From Lachnospiraceae bacterium (lineage in GTDB: Bacteria > Bacillota > Clostridia > Lachnospirales > Lachnospiraceae): 42,847 nucleotides of DNA. This document shows positions 32,602-41,349 of the stretch, one piece after another. Where the stretch lies: contig VSNM01000049.1 in the NCBI GenBank assembly GCA_009774245.1, positions 1 to 42,847 on the forward strand, written 5' to 3'. How positions within the stretch are numbered: the first letter of the stretch is position 1; each line of letters begins with the position of its first letter. The position numbers were made by a program, and so were the translations under genes. The notes under the pieces are model-generated. The model was given only the letters and a program-made list of their open reading frames with translations, was not told where the DNA came from and searched no databases.

Positions 32602-34869
32602 TTACTGTCCCAGCATACTTGCGAGAGAGTTCTGGCTCGACTGCAGCTTTGACAGCGCCACTTCCATCGCCGAGAACTTATTGTACCACTTATCCTCGTA
32701 AGCGTCCAGCTTTTTCTGCGCTTCTTTGATCTTCTTTGTATAATCATCATACTCGATCTTCATGCGCTTGTCATCATATACCTTATAGATACTTCTATAA
32801 TCCGTGCTCGCCATCGTCTTCTGAAGAGAGCCATACATCTCTTTACTGATGGTCGTGAAAAGTTCAATCACCTTGTCGGGATCTGCCGCGATCGCTTCCT
32901 TGAGCTTATTCTTCTCATCCGCATACTTTTCGTCGTCACTGTCTCCGAAAATGTGCAGCGCGTTGCGCTCTCCCTTCTCCGTGTCGAAATAGCTGCCTGT
33001 GCCAATACCGAAATTAACAAGATACAGTGTCTCGCCGCCGATGTCATAACCCTTGTTGATGGCGCCGGTCATGCACTGCATAACTGCATAGAGATCCTTA
33101 TCCCTCCTGAGCAGAGAACCCTTGATCGTGTCCTCCCACTGCTCGACTTCGTCATCGCTCATGGCCTCCTTCTCCTCGTCGGAGAGCATCGTATACTTTC
33201 TCGCGGAATTCGCGGTGTAAAGCTTCGTCATCTCGTTCATGATGTCGTTGTACTCTGTGATAAAGTCCTTGATCATGTCATAGATGCCGTCATAGTCGGT
33301 GTCGGTCGTGATGGAAATAGGTCCATCCGTAGTCACAGCGTTTGCCGTAATACTGACTCCATTGACCGTAAATGTATTCGTGTCAGAGGTAAAGTCTGCA
33401 CCGTTTAACGTAATATGTGCATCCTCCGCCCAGATCCTCGTAGCTGTCGAACCGTTCTCATATGCCGCATCCGTGTCAAGACCAAGAGATGCCAGCGCAT
33501 TGTTCGTTCCCGCAAGCTTAAACTCTTTCGCCATACCTGTCCCGGTAGAGCTGATAAAGAATCTCTGGTTTGTCTCGTCAAAGGACGCATTGACGCCGCC
33601 CTCCCGCAGTGCATTCACCAGCTCGCTGATCTTCATATCCGATGTGATCTCGATCGAAGTCTCCTTCACATCGGCACCCTGGCCTACCGTGAGCGTCAGT
33701 CTCTGCCCGACCAGACTCGAATCGATGTCTGAAAGCTTTGCGTCAGAGGCGTATGTCGTTTTCACGGAATCCGCGTTTAACTGCGTGACCAGCGAACCCG
33801 TTATGTCTCCGTTCAGCTCAGTGTTGGCATAATCAGCAAGCCCGAAGCCCTGCAGGAGCGTCTTGCTGGCAGTGTCGCTGCTGCTGGAAAGCTTGTATGA
33901 CGAACCCGCTGTGCCTTTCACCGTGAACTTGCCATTTTCCAGACTCATCTTGAGTCCGGCGTTATTTTCCTTGTTAAACTTTGAAATAAAACTGTCAACA
34001 GTCATATTTTTGTTGACATCAATATCAACCGTCGTCCCGTCAGCCGCCGTGACTGTCAGCTTGCCACCCATGATATTGAGTTCCTCAAGAGTTATGTTCG
34101 TCTCATCCTTGGACGTATCACCCGGAAGACGGATCTTCTTACCTGTGGCAATCCCGCTCTCATTGTCAGACGATGTCATGTCAGACAATCCGAGTGCGGC
34201 AACAAGACTCTGCCCTGCCGTCGAACCCGAGGTTGAGAATCCGAATACACTCCCCCCTGCCGGAGCGCTGCTGCCGTCTGCGCCTGTCACTGTGATCTTG
34301 CCTGTGCCCTCGTCAAAGCTCATCTTGAGGTCTTCAGACGCAAATGTGCTATTGAACCTTGAAATGAACTCATCCACCGTCTCGTTTTCATTAATGCTCA
34401 GACTGCCCTTCAATGCGCCGGGCGTACCCACTGCGCCTACGGTAACATTGAAATCTCCGCCGCTCAATACGCCCAGATCCTTGAGCTTGGTATCGCCCTT
34501 GACCTTCTCCACCTTCTTGGAGAGCACTGCGCCTGTCAGATAGCCTGACTTTGCAAGCTGCTTTACCTCAAGGGACTGCACGCCGTTAACTGCGCCTTCA
34601 CCTGCCGTGATCGTCGCCTTAGTCGGATCGGAAATAGATGTCTTCTTCTTGGCATAGCTTCCGGCCAGTCTCATGTTGGACAGCGTACCTGTATAAAGCT
34701 TATAGATCCTCTTATTCAAATCCTGCCACTTAGCTATTTTCCAGTCCAGCTTCTTCTGATCATTTTTTAAATTTGTAACCTTTGTCGATTTCGCCTGCAC
34801 TAACTGCTGTATCACCGCCTCCGTGTCCATTCCCGAAAACATACCCGTCATTCTCAATAAATCTGACAT
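32602..34869 (-). CDS. fliD: Flagellar filament cap protein FliD (hook-associated protein 2)
   Basis: The 755-residue FliD begins with the canonical MSDLLRMTGMFSGMDTEAVIQQLVQAKSTKVTNLKNDQKKLDWKIAKWQDLN. Several repeats of the middle hook-IN type follow (VDEFISRFNS; VDSFISKFNKENNAGLKMSLENGKFTVKG; SELVNALREGGVNASFDE). A C-terminal domain contains DAHITLNGADFTSDTNTFTVNGVSITANA and IYDMIKDFITEYNDIMNEM. It ends in a coiled region with LSKLQSSQNSLASMLGQ. It is longer than the ~470-residue enterobacterial form because of extra middle repeats. FliD caps the filament and folds exported flagellin. It follows flaG by 62 bases. Confidence 0.95.
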   Translation of the reverse strand: MSDLLRMTGMFSGMDTEAVIQQLVQAKSTKVTNLKNDQKKLDWKIAKWQDLNKRIYKLYTGTLSNMRLAGSYAKKKTSISDPTKATITAGEGAVNGVQSLEVKQLAKSGYLTGAVLSKKVEKVKGDTKLKDLGVLSGGDFNVTVGAVGTPGALKGSLSINENETVDEFISRFNSTFASEDLKMSFDEGTGKITVTGADGSSAPAGGSVFGFSTSGSTAGQSLVAALGLSDMTSSDNESGIATGKKIRLPGDTSKDETNITLEELNIMGGKLTVTAADGTTVDIDVNKNMTVDSFISKFNKENNAGLKMSLENGKFTVKGTAGSSYKLSSSSDTASKTLLQGFGLADYANTELNGDITGSLVTQLNADSVKTTYASDAKLSDIDSSLVGQRLTLTVGQGADVKETSIEITSDMKISELVNALREGGVNASFDETNQRFFISSTGTGMAKEFKLAGTNNALASLGLDTDAAYENGSTATRIWAEDAHITLNGADFTSDTNTFTVNGVSITANAVTTDGPISITTDTDYDGIYDMIKDFITEYNDIMNEMTKLYTANSARKYTMLSDEEKEAMSDDEVEQWEDTIKGSLLRRDKDLYAVMQCMTGAINKGYDIGGETLYLVNFGIGTGSYFDTEKGERNALHIFGDSDDEKYADEKNKLKEAIAADPDKVIELFTTISKEMYGSLQKTMASTDYRSIYKVYDDKRMKIEYDDYTKKIKEAQKKLDAYEDKWYNKFSAMEVALSKLQSSQNSLASMLGQ

Positions 34870-34931
34870 TGTAATCCCTCCAATTTACTTACATACTACT
34901 CTATTAACGATTCATATTTGATAGATGTCAG

Positions 34932-35393
34932 CTACATCCTCTCGTCAACCAGCACGCCCGCAAGCTCCATCCGCTTAGCCAGCAGATCCAGCGTCTTCTC
35001 AGGCGGAATCTCCTTGATCACTTCCTGCGTCTCGCGATCCACCAGTTTGATGACAATACGGTTTGTCTTCTCATGAATTCCAAACTTTGCATCAGAATAG
35101 TGAGGCAGCGATGCGACAGCCTGCTCCATCACTTTCTTCAGCTTATCGAGATTGACATTCTTCTGGTCATCCGTGAGCTGTTTTCTGTCAGCCTGTATGG
35201 ACAACGTTACTGATTCATCTGAGTCCTTTGCGATCTGTACATCCATTACTCCATCCGTGGATTCTGTCATTTTTGCCTCTGCAGCCTTTGGTGCCGATGA
35301 CTGTTCAGACATCTTCATAGTCTGATTGGTTTGAACGGTCTGCGTCGAAACGGTCTGCTGGGTTCTCCTCCCTGATATAGGCTCCATATACAT
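34932..35393 (-). CDS. flaG: FlaG family protein
   Basis: The 153-residue protein has a polar, Gln/Thr/Ser-rich N-terminal half. The conserved FlaG domain (about 75-150) contains LDKLKKVMEQAVASLPHYSDAKFGIHEKTNRIVIKLVDRETQEVIKEIPPEKTLDLLAKRM. FlaG proteins affect filament length and usually sit next to fliD, as here. The start at ATG 35393 was chosen because GGAGGTG lies 6-7 bases upstream; the longer frame begins inside the ribosome site. A sigma-28-type promoter at 35547-35573 heads the flaG-fliD-fliS run. Confidence 0.88.
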   Translation of the reverse strand: MYMEPISGRRTQQTVSTQTVQTNQTMKMSEQSSAPKAAEAKMTESTDGVMDVQIAKDSDESVTLSIQADRKQLTDDQKNVNLDKLKKVMEQAVASLPHYSDAKFGIHEKTNRIVIKLVDRETQEVIKEIPPEKTLDLLAKRMELAGVLVDERM

Positions 35394-35546
35394 GCTAATC
35401 ACCTCCATGTCACGCATGCGCATCCTTCATGCAATTCTCGTAACCATTCAACGCATCATCGTCACGGGCTTCAGGCCATGTAAAATCGTGTTCTGAACAG
35501 TTACTAATTCATCAAACAAACTGCAATCACAATGATTTCATTTAAT

Positions 35547-35573
35547 ATATCGTCAAATTGTATTGAAAAATTA
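35547..35573 (-). promoter_or_regulatory. Sigma-28 promoter of flaG-fliD-fliS
   Basis: TAATTTTT (35573-35566), 11 bases and GACGATAT (35554-35547) on the minus strand match 6/8 and 6/8 of the flagellar sigma-28 consensus with exact spacing. Confidence 0.65.
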
Positions 35574-35700
35574 ATGGTATGACTTTATTTTATACGAAAA
35601 CCTCGCAAAAAACAACTGAAAAATGTCAATATTATTCTTTGATGCCATCAGGAAATCTGAAACAGAAAAAAGATACAAAAAATAATTTGATAAAAAGAGT

Positions 35701-35727
35701 TAAGAAACTGCACATTTCAGCCGATAT
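35701..35727 (+). promoter_or_regulatory. Sigma-28 promoter of the plus-strand flagellin
   Basis: TAAGAAAC (35701-35708), 11 bases and GCCGATAT (35720-35727): the -10 is near perfect and the spacing exact. It is divergent from the flaG promoter about 130 bases away. The leader of about 130 bases includes a hairpin ATACGGC-GAAT-GCCGTAT near 35778-35795. Confidence 0.8.
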
Positions 35728-35813
35728 AAAGTTAAATATAGCTTTATATTATGAGATAACATTATTAATTACGAAAAATACGGCGAATGCCGTATACATG
35801 CAAAAGCACAAGG

Positions 35814-35857
35814 CAAAAGGATTTGTCTTTTGTAGGCACCATAGAAACACATGGAGG
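35814..35857 (+). promoter_or_regulatory. Possible CsrA-binding pair in the plus-strand flagellin leader
   Basis: A hairpin CAAAAG-GATTTGT-CTTTTG (35814-35832) places GGA at the stem-loop junction. A second GGA lies in the Shine-Dalgarno ATGGAGG (35851-35857). One hairpin site plus one site over the ribosome site matches the layout of CsrA control of Bacillus hag. Confidence 0.4.
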
Positions 35858-35865
35858 TATTTGTT

Positions 35866-37398
35866 ATGGTAGTACAGCACAATCTCAGGGCAATGAACGC
35901 CAACAGAATGTTGGGCGTCACACAGGGAACTCTTTCCAAATCAGCAGAAAAGCTGTCGTCAGGCTACAAGGTTAACCGCGCGGCGGACGACGCAGCAGGT
36001 CTTTCTATTTCCGAAAAAATGAGAAAACAGATTCGGGGACTCTCGCAGGCTTCCCTCAATGCGGAGGACGGCATCAGCGCAGTGCAGACGGCTGAGGGAG
36101 CGCTTACCGAAGTGCACGACATGCTGCAGCGCATGAACGAGCTTGCAACCAAGGCAGCAAACGGCACAAACGCGCTTTCCGACCGCCAGACAATCCAGGA
36201 CGAGGTAGACCAGCTCCTCACGGAGATCGACCGCGTTTCCGAGACGACGAAATTCAATGAGATGTATCTCCTGAAAGGGGACAAGGACAAGGTGACCAGG
36301 TATCTGAACGCCAAGGACGCCGGCCTCGACGGGACGATCACGCAGAATGCCACACGGGCGTCGTTTACGATGACTGCGCTCAAAAACGGGGACAGCATTA
36401 TGATCGCGGGAAAAGAATATACGATTTGTCCGCATGAAGAATTAATGGCTCAGGATCTCCTTATCAGAAACCTGACCAACGAAAAATTTACAGCTAACGA
36501 CCTGACAGGCAATGAAGATGCGCTGAATGCAGCAGCCATGGCAGGTTCACTTATTGATGTCGACGGCGTGCAGTACACGATTGTCACAGACAAAACCCAG
36601 GAGAACGCTGACAAAAACACACTAACCCTTTCCAACATTATCAGCAAGATTGTGGTAGGCAGTACTGCCAAATACAACGGAAAAACATATCATGTACTTG
36701 TTGATGAGAGGCCAACACCAGGAGTAGGCCCTCTTGACCACGATGATATTGATGATATCGACTCATCCTACATTACCGATTTGTAGGCGTACAAGATGAT
36801 TCGTCAGGAACTCGGCCTCGCTAACAATATTGGGGCAAACAAGGAAAATTCCAATGTAGATATTGTAATAAAGGACGCAGATGATCCGACAAAAATACTT
36901 GACCTGTCAACAGAGACAGATACAGAGCCAATCACAAACGCCAAGAAAGTCACCTTCACCTTCGACAAGGGCCAGTACACCGCACAGGAGGACTTCAACT
37001 TCTCGCTCCACGTAGGCGCAGACGCCGACATGACCAACAAGATCAGCGTGGGCATCCAGGCGCTCGACACTGCCGGGCTTGGCATTGACGGTCTGAATGT
37101 AAAGGACTCCACAGGTGCAAGCGCCACATACGCGATCGACTCCATCGCGGACGCTGTCGCGACTGTATCCGCACAGCGCTCCCTGCTCGGCGCGGTTCAG
37201 AACCGGTTAGAGCACACGATCAACAACCTGGACAACGTCGTGGAGAATACGACATCTGCTGAGAGCCAGATCCGCGATACAGACATGGCGACAGAGATGG
37301 TAAAGTACTCCAACGCCAATATCCTCTCGCAGGCAGGCCAGTCCATGCTGGCGCAGAGCAACCAGGCCAATCAGGGGGTACTCAGCCTGTTAGGTTAA
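35866..37398 (+). pseudogene. Flagellin interrupted by one in-frame TAG
   Basis: The frame encodes a flagellin of about 510 codons: MVVQHNLRAMNANRML, KLSSGYKVNRAADDAAGLSISEKMRKQIRGL and TTKFNEMYLLKGD, then after the break NRLEHTINNLDNVVENTTSAESQIRDTDMATEMV and the terminal NQANQGVLSLLG. Codon 307 is TAG (36784-36786). The same frame continues as AYKMIRQELGLANN, aligning without gaps to VAYAKIRQELGLANS in the intact paralogue at 41.3-42.8 kb, where the TAG position is valine. No ribosome site precedes the next ATG (36796). Start ATG 35866 follows ATGGAGG. The break removes the C-terminal D0/D1, so without read-through the product could not polymerise. Promoter, leader and terminator all look intact. 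It could be recent decay, suppression or a sequence error. Confidence 0.8.
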
Positions 37399-37410
37399 AG
37401 AATGTTTCCT

Positions 37411-37474
37411 AATATTATAAATGATACAAAAAGCCGTCAGTTATATGACGGCTTTTTGTATCATTTATAATATT
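37411..37474. terminator. Long bidirectional terminator palindrome
   Basis: A perfect 29-bp inverted repeat (arms 37411-37439 and 37446-37474, 6-base loop GTTATA) has the core AAAAAGCCGTCA/TGACGGCTTTTT. It gives hairpin plus U-run on both strands, between the plus-strand flagellin and the convergent coiled-coil gene. Confidence 0.88.
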
Positions 37475-37475
37475 G

Positions 37476-37787
37476 TTATGCGATCTTGCTTTTCAGTTTT
37501 ACGATTTCTTCTTTGATTTTGTCAACTTCTTCTATCAGATAATTTACTTTTACCTCATAAGCAAGGTTTTTATCCGCTACCGGAATAGCCTGATTAAGCT
37601 TTTTTGTAAGTTCACTAAAATTCTCTGCAATTAATTGTATATTTTTATCCGTAGCATTTTCAATATGCAATTCAATGCTTGTTACACGCCGTTTTAACTC
37701 TTGTATTTCTGACTTCATACCTTGCATTTCTGACTTCATACCTTGCATTTCTGATAAAATCAAATCGAGTTTTTCACTGTCTGTCAT
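37476..37787 (-). CDS. Small coiled-coil protein with 7-residue repeats
   Basis: The 103-residue protein starts MTDSEKLDLILSEMQGMKSE, with the heptad unit MQGMKSE repeated (MQGMKSE MQGMKSE, then IQELKRR). More coiled coil follows (ENFSELTKKLNQAI; VNYLIEEVDKIKEEIVKLKSKI). No domain of known function is recognised, although similar short coiled-coil proteins with variable heptad number occur in Lachnospiraceae. ATG 37787 follows AAGGAG by about 10 bases. Its promoter candidate is TGGACT-N17-TATACT (37839-37867). There is no evident link to flagella other than location. Confidence 0.65.
   Translation of the reverse strand: MTDSEKLDLILSEMQGMKSEMQGMKSEIQELKRRVTSIELHIENATDKNIQLIAENFSELTKKLNQAIPVADKNLAYEVKVNYLIEEVDKIKEEIVKLKSKIA
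37694..37753. repeat. 21-base tandem repeat in the coiled-coil gene
   Basis: The plus strand shows two copies of a 21-base unit (TTCATACCTTGCATTTCTGAC type) plus partial copies at either side. Each encodes one heptad, so copy-number change would keep the frame. Confidence 0.6.
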
Positions 37788-37838
37788 TGTATCATCACTC
37801 CTTCGTTGTAATTTCCGCTTATTAATGTATCTCATACA

Positions 37839-37867
37839 AGTATACCACAACTTAGATGCAAAGTCCA
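37839..37867 (-). promoter_or_regulatory. Candidate sigma-A promoter of the coiled-coil gene
   Basis: TGGACT (37867-37862), 17 bases and TATACT (37844-37839) on the minus strand. It has a good -10 and a weak -35, and lies in the gap after the flagellin stop. Confidence 0.5.
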
Positions 37868-37884
37868 TTGAATTCTCCGTTCAA

Positions 37885-39345
37885 TTACCCCGCCAGCAGT
37901 GAAAGGATTCCCTGACCGGACTGGTTCGCCTGCGCGAGCATCGCCTGTCCGGACTGCAGGAGAATATTGCGGTTGGAATACAGCACCATCTCCTCCGCCA
38001 TATCGGTATCACGAATGCGGCTCTCAGAGGCCGTCGTGTTCTCCACAACATTGTCCAGATTCTTAACTGTGTGCTCGAGTCTGTTCTGGTATGCGCCGAG
38101 GCGGCTCCGCTCCGCGCTGACGATATCTTTCGCCTTGCCAAACGCCTTGATCGCCTGATCCGCACCACTCACCTCGACCGTGATCCTCCTATGTTCGCCT
38201 TTTGATGTCCGCACTACCTGCCTATCATAAACGAATCCTCCACGAACATCTATGTTACCTATACCGAGCGCATGACTTGATATAGTCGCCATCTTCAGAA
38301 TCATCTGGTTTCCCGTATCAGCGCCAACCTGCAGTGCGATCTGCTGCGGCTCCTCATGCGAACCGGGGATCAGCTTTTCCATTTCGTACATGACGCCTGC
38401 GGCGAAAAGCCCCCGATCCATTTCCGGAGCGGGTGTCACATAACCGCGTATATCATACACCCAAAGCTTGCCCGAGTTGTTCGGATCCACCTCCATATGC
38501 GTGTAATGGCCGCCCGGATTCCCCGCAGTCAACTGACCACTGTCCTGGTTCACTTCTTTGGTGAGCTCCAAAACTGCGTTGACCAGGTCCGATGCCGAAT
38601 GGATGTCATCAATCCCCAGCCTGTAGATAAAAGAATTGCCCGACTGGACGGAACCCTGCGGACCTTTGCCGCTGGTGAACTCCACACAGTAAAAATTGTT
38701 ACAGGTGCAACACGTCGTACTAAATCCCTTGCCGTACAAATCCTGCTTGTTCTGCTCCGAGAACGCGCTAAAGTCCATGCTTGAAGCAACATGTCCATTA
38801 TATTTCTCCCACAGTATTGTCTTCCCGCCCTCTTCATTTTCATACTTAATTGACGGACAATCCACCCAGTCCGGCAGGCTTCCCACCGGGAACAGACTCC
38901 GCTCGATCCGGTCCGGCGCGTACACGCCAATCCCCTTGAGCACATAGATCTCATTAAACTTCGTCTTGTCCTTGATCGCATCGATCTCCGTGATGATCTG
39001 GCTGATCTCGTCCTGTATCTTCTCCCTGTCCGATGCACTGTTTGTACCGTTTGACGCCTGGACGGACAGCTCCAGGCACCGGTCAATCATATCGTGTACC
39101 TCCGTCAGTGCGCCATCCGCGATCTGGATCATGGAAATCCCGTCCTCGGAATTTGCGGACGCCTGCGTCAGCCCGCGGATCTGTCTGCGCATCTTCTCAG
39201 AAATGGAGAGCCCTGCCGCATCATCCGCCGCCCTGTTTACTTTGTAACCGCTTGAGAGCTTCTCCGCAGATTTTCCCAGAATCCCTTCCGTAATGCCCAA
39301 CTGGCGGTCTGCGTTCATCGCCCTGATATTATGTTGTATTCTCAT
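37885..39345 (-). CDS. Flagellin with cysteine-cluster central domain (copy 1)
   Basis: The 486-residue flagellin has standard ends (MRIQHNIRAMNADRQLG; KLSSGYKVNRAADDAAGLSISEKMRRQIRGL; C-terminal NRLEHTVKNLDNVVENTTASESRIRDTDMAEEMV). The central region is unusual: VYAPDRIERSLFPVGSLPDW, then FSTTCCTCNNFYCVEF. Its cysteines are C90, C163, C212, C213, C215 and C220, whereas flagellins usually have few or none. The region where other flagellins have LQRMNELAV reads IDRCLELSV. It is a paralogue of the next flagellin. The start MRIQHN (ATG 39345) follows AAGGAGG; two earlier ATGs overlap that site. Sigma-28 promoter at 39450-39476. Confidence 0.92.
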   Translation of the reverse strand: MRIQHNIRAMNADRQLGITEGILGKSAEKLSSGYKVNRAADDAAGLSISEKMRRQIRGLTQASANSEDGISMIQIADGALTEVHDMIDRCLELSVQASNGTNSASDREKIQDEISQIITEIDAIKDKTKFNEIYVLKGIGVYAPDRIERSLFPVGSLPDWVDCPSIKYENEEGGKTILWEKYNGHVASSMDFSAFSEQNKQDLYGKGFSTTCCTCNNFYCVEFTSGKGPQGSVQSGNSFIYRLGIDDIHSASDLVNAVLELTKEVNQDSGQLTAGNPGGHYTHMEVDPNNSGKLWVYDIRGYVTPAPEMDRGLFAAGVMYEMEKLIPGSHEEPQQIALQVGADTGNQMILKMATISSHALGIGNIDVRGGFVYDRQVVRTSKGEHRRITVEVSGADQAIKAFGKAKDIVSAERSRLGAYQNRLEHTVKNLDNVVENTTASESRIRDTDMAEEMVLYSNRNILLQSGQAMLAQANQSGQGILSLLAG

Positions 39346-39360
39346 GACCATCATCCTCCT

Positions 39361-39373
39361 TGACATCCTGGTC
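39361..39373 (-). promoter_or_regulatory. Possible CsrA site in flagellin leader
   Basis: The leader reads ACCAGGAUGU (39372-39363), 9/10 of the CsrA consensus ACARGGAUGU, and is followed at once by the GGA-bearing Shine-Dalgarno CAAGGAGGAU. Confidence 0.45.
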
Positions 39374-39449
39374 GCATATAACCCAAGCCGGATAACGGTA
39401 TGTTACTCGCGAGTTATACTGGGTTAGATTGCACTTAATCTTATCTTAT

Positions 39450-39476
39450 ATATCGACTGATTTGTGTAAAACCATA
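39450..39476 (-). promoter_or_regulatory. Sigma-28 promoter of the cysteine-cluster flagellin (copy 1)
   Basis: TATGGTTT (39476-39469), 11 bases and GTCGATAT (39457-39450) on the minus strand match 6/8 and 6/8 of the consensus with exact spacing. The rest of the 39346-39692 gap holds the leader and the terminator of the next gene. Confidence 0.65.
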
Positions 39477-39640
39477 ATATCCATTGTGAAATATATGCAT
39501 AATCATCCTAAAATAAAAGCCATTCATAATGTCATACGGAAAACGCTCTCAGATTCCATCATTCCCAGATGACTTACCTCATTTTCCATGATAATACACA
39601 AAACAAGCATCCAAAACAGCATGCCCGCAATGAAGCAAAC

Positions 39641-39670
39641 AGCCCCAGGTGTCCGCACACCCAGGGGGCT
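39641..39670 (-). terminator. Terminator after the cysteine-cluster flagellin (copy 2)
   Basis: The minus-strand RNA AGCCCC-CUG-GGUGU-GCGG-ACACC-U-GGGGCU folds into a GC-rich stem with an internal bulge, followed by the weak tract GUUUGCUUCAUU. Confidence 0.6.
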
Positions 39671-39692
39671 ATTTCCGCCACAATATAAAATT

Positions 39693-41159
39693 TTATGCTG
39701 ATAATAAGGATAGGATTCCCTGTCTTGACTGGTTCGCCTGTGAGAGCATTGCCTGCCCCGCCTGCAGGAGAATGTTCTTGTTGGAATACTGTACCATCTC
39801 AGTTGCCATGTCCGTGTCGCGGATCTGGCTCTCTGCGGCTGTCGTGTTCTCAACGACATTGTCCAGGTTGTTGACCGTATGCTCGAGCCTGTTTTGGTAC
39901 GCACCAAGACGGCTGCGCTCCTTGCTTACCTTGTCCTTCGCACTGCTAAATGCCCTGATCGCCTGATCTGCACCGCTGACCTCGACAGTGAGCCGCCTGT
40001 GCTCACCCGTTGATGTGCGCACCACCTGTCTTTCATAGATAAAGCCACCCCGCACATCCACATTGTCTATGCCGAGTGCGTGACTTGATATGACCGCCAT
40101 CTTCAGAATCATCTGGTTTCCTGTGTCTGCGCCCACCTGCAGCGCTAACTGCTGTGAATTTTCATGTGAACCAGGAATTACTACTTCCTGCTCGTACATG
40201 ACACCAGCCGCAAACAGCCCCATATCACTCCGGGGAGTTGGTCTTATACCCGGGCGATTGTCATACACCCAAAGTTTATTGGGATTTGTCGGATCTTTTA
40301 CCAACTCGGTATAATGATTCGCAGGATGCCCTGGAGTCCCATTGTATTGTGTAAGATCCAGAATCGCATCAATCAGATCTGACGCCGTATTGATATTGTC
40401 TATCCCCAGCTGGTAAATATAGGAAGTCCCTGACTGAATGGGCGGCAGCGGCCCCGTACCCCTTGTGAATTCCACACAATAATAATTGTTACAGGTACAG
40501 CAAGTCGTGCTAAAACCTTTTCCGTACAAATCACTCTTATTCGCCGCATAATCCGCAAAATCGAGGCTTGCTGCAGTGAAAGTACCGTTCTGGCCCGCTT
40601 TATTCGTACCCGTATATTTCTCAGAAAATACCGTTTTCCCATCCTGCTCATTTTCGTACTTGATCGAAGGACATTCTACCCAGTCCGGCAGGCTTCCCAC
40701 CGGGAACATGTTCCGCTCAATCCGGTCCGGCGCATATACGCCTATTCCTTTGAGCACGTTGATCTCGTTGAACTTTGTCCGCTCTTTGATCATGTCGATC
40801 TCCGTGATGATCTGGTTGATCTCATCCTGGATCTTCTCCCTGTCTGACGCACTGTTTGTTCCGTTTGATGCCTGGACGGACAACTCCAGACACCTGTCGA
40901 TCATATCGTGCACTTCCGACAATGCACCATCCGCGATCTGTATCATGGAAATCCCATCCTCAGAGTTTACGGACGCCTGTGTCAGCCCGCGAACCTGTTT
41001 GCGCATCTTCTCCGATATACTCAATCCCGCGGCATCATCCGCTGCGACGTTAATCTTATAACCGCTCGAGAGGTTTCTGGCTGATTTCGCAAGAGTCCCT
41101 CCTGTAATATTCAGCTGGCGGTTTGCATTCATTGCTTCTATATTATGCTGTATTCTCAT
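39693..41159 (-). CDS. Flagellin with cysteine-cluster central domain (copy 2)
   Basis: The 488-residue flagellin is closely similar to the one at 37.9-39.3 kb throughout, including MFPVGSLPDWVECPSIKYENE, the cluster CCTCNNYYC (C220, C221, C223, C228) and C90, C163. It differs mainly in a short insertion near residue 185-200 and around 290-310. The ends are canonical (MRIQHNIEAMNANRQLN; NRLEHTVNNLDNVVENTTAAESQIRDTDMATEMV). The start at ATG 41159 (MRIQHN) follows AAGGAGG with the same 9-base spacing as copy 1. No clear promoter was found in the 190 bases upstream after the preceding terminator. Confidence 0.92.
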   Translation of the reverse strand: MRIQHNIEAMNANRQLNITGGTLAKSARNLSSGYKINVAADDAAGLSISEKMRKQVRGLTQASVNSEDGISMIQIADGALSEVHDMIDRCLELSVQASNGTNSASDREKIQDEINQIITEIDMIKERTKFNEINVLKGIGVYAPDRIERNMFPVGSLPDWVECPSIKYENEQDGKTVFSEKYTGTNKAGQNGTFTAASLDFADYAANKSDLYGKGFSTTCCTCNNYYCVEFTRGTGPLPPIQSGTSYIYQLGIDNINTASDLIDAILDLTQYNGTPGHPANHYTELVKDPTNPNKLWVYDNRPGIRPTPRSDMGLFAAGVMYEQEVVIPGSHENSQQLALQVGADTGNQMILKMAVISSHALGIDNVDVRGGFIYERQVVRTSTGEHRRLTVEVSGADQAIRAFSSAKDKVSKERSRLGAYQNRLEHTVNNLDNVVENTTAAESQIRDTDMATEMVQYSNKNILLQAGQAMLSQANQSRQGILSLLSA

Positions 41160-41271
41160 GACATTCATCCTCCTTGATATCTGCCAAAGACCTGTTCAAG
41201 CTTCCTTTCTCTCCATTATTTTGTGAAAATAGCCAATTCCTTTTGTATTTTTCACAATTTACGTTTGCATT

Positions 41272-41304
41272 AAAAAAAGAAACTGCTGAAAAATCAGCAG
41301 TTTC
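41272..41304 (-). terminator. Terminator after the flagellin at 41.3-42.8 kb
   Basis: GAAACUGCUGA-UUUU-UCAGCAGUUUC (41304-41279) is a perfect 11-bp stem followed by UUUUUUUAA on the minus strand. Confidence 0.9.
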
Positions 41305-41349
41305 TTAATCATGGTAGAACCTAACGTTCCCATCCTGTGGAATCGGTGA

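Noticed and set aside
35579..35872. 97-codon plus-strand frame ahead of the interrupted flagellin
   Set aside because: It spans the sigma-28 promoter and leader hairpins, has AT-driven composition and no ribosome site.
37690..37760. CRISPR-like repeats
   Set aside because: The repeats are direct 21-base tandem units without spacers and lie inside a coding frame.
39524..39907. 127-codon minus-strand frame across the end of a flagellin
   Set aside because: Mostly a shifted frame of the flagellin C-terminus plus its terminator.
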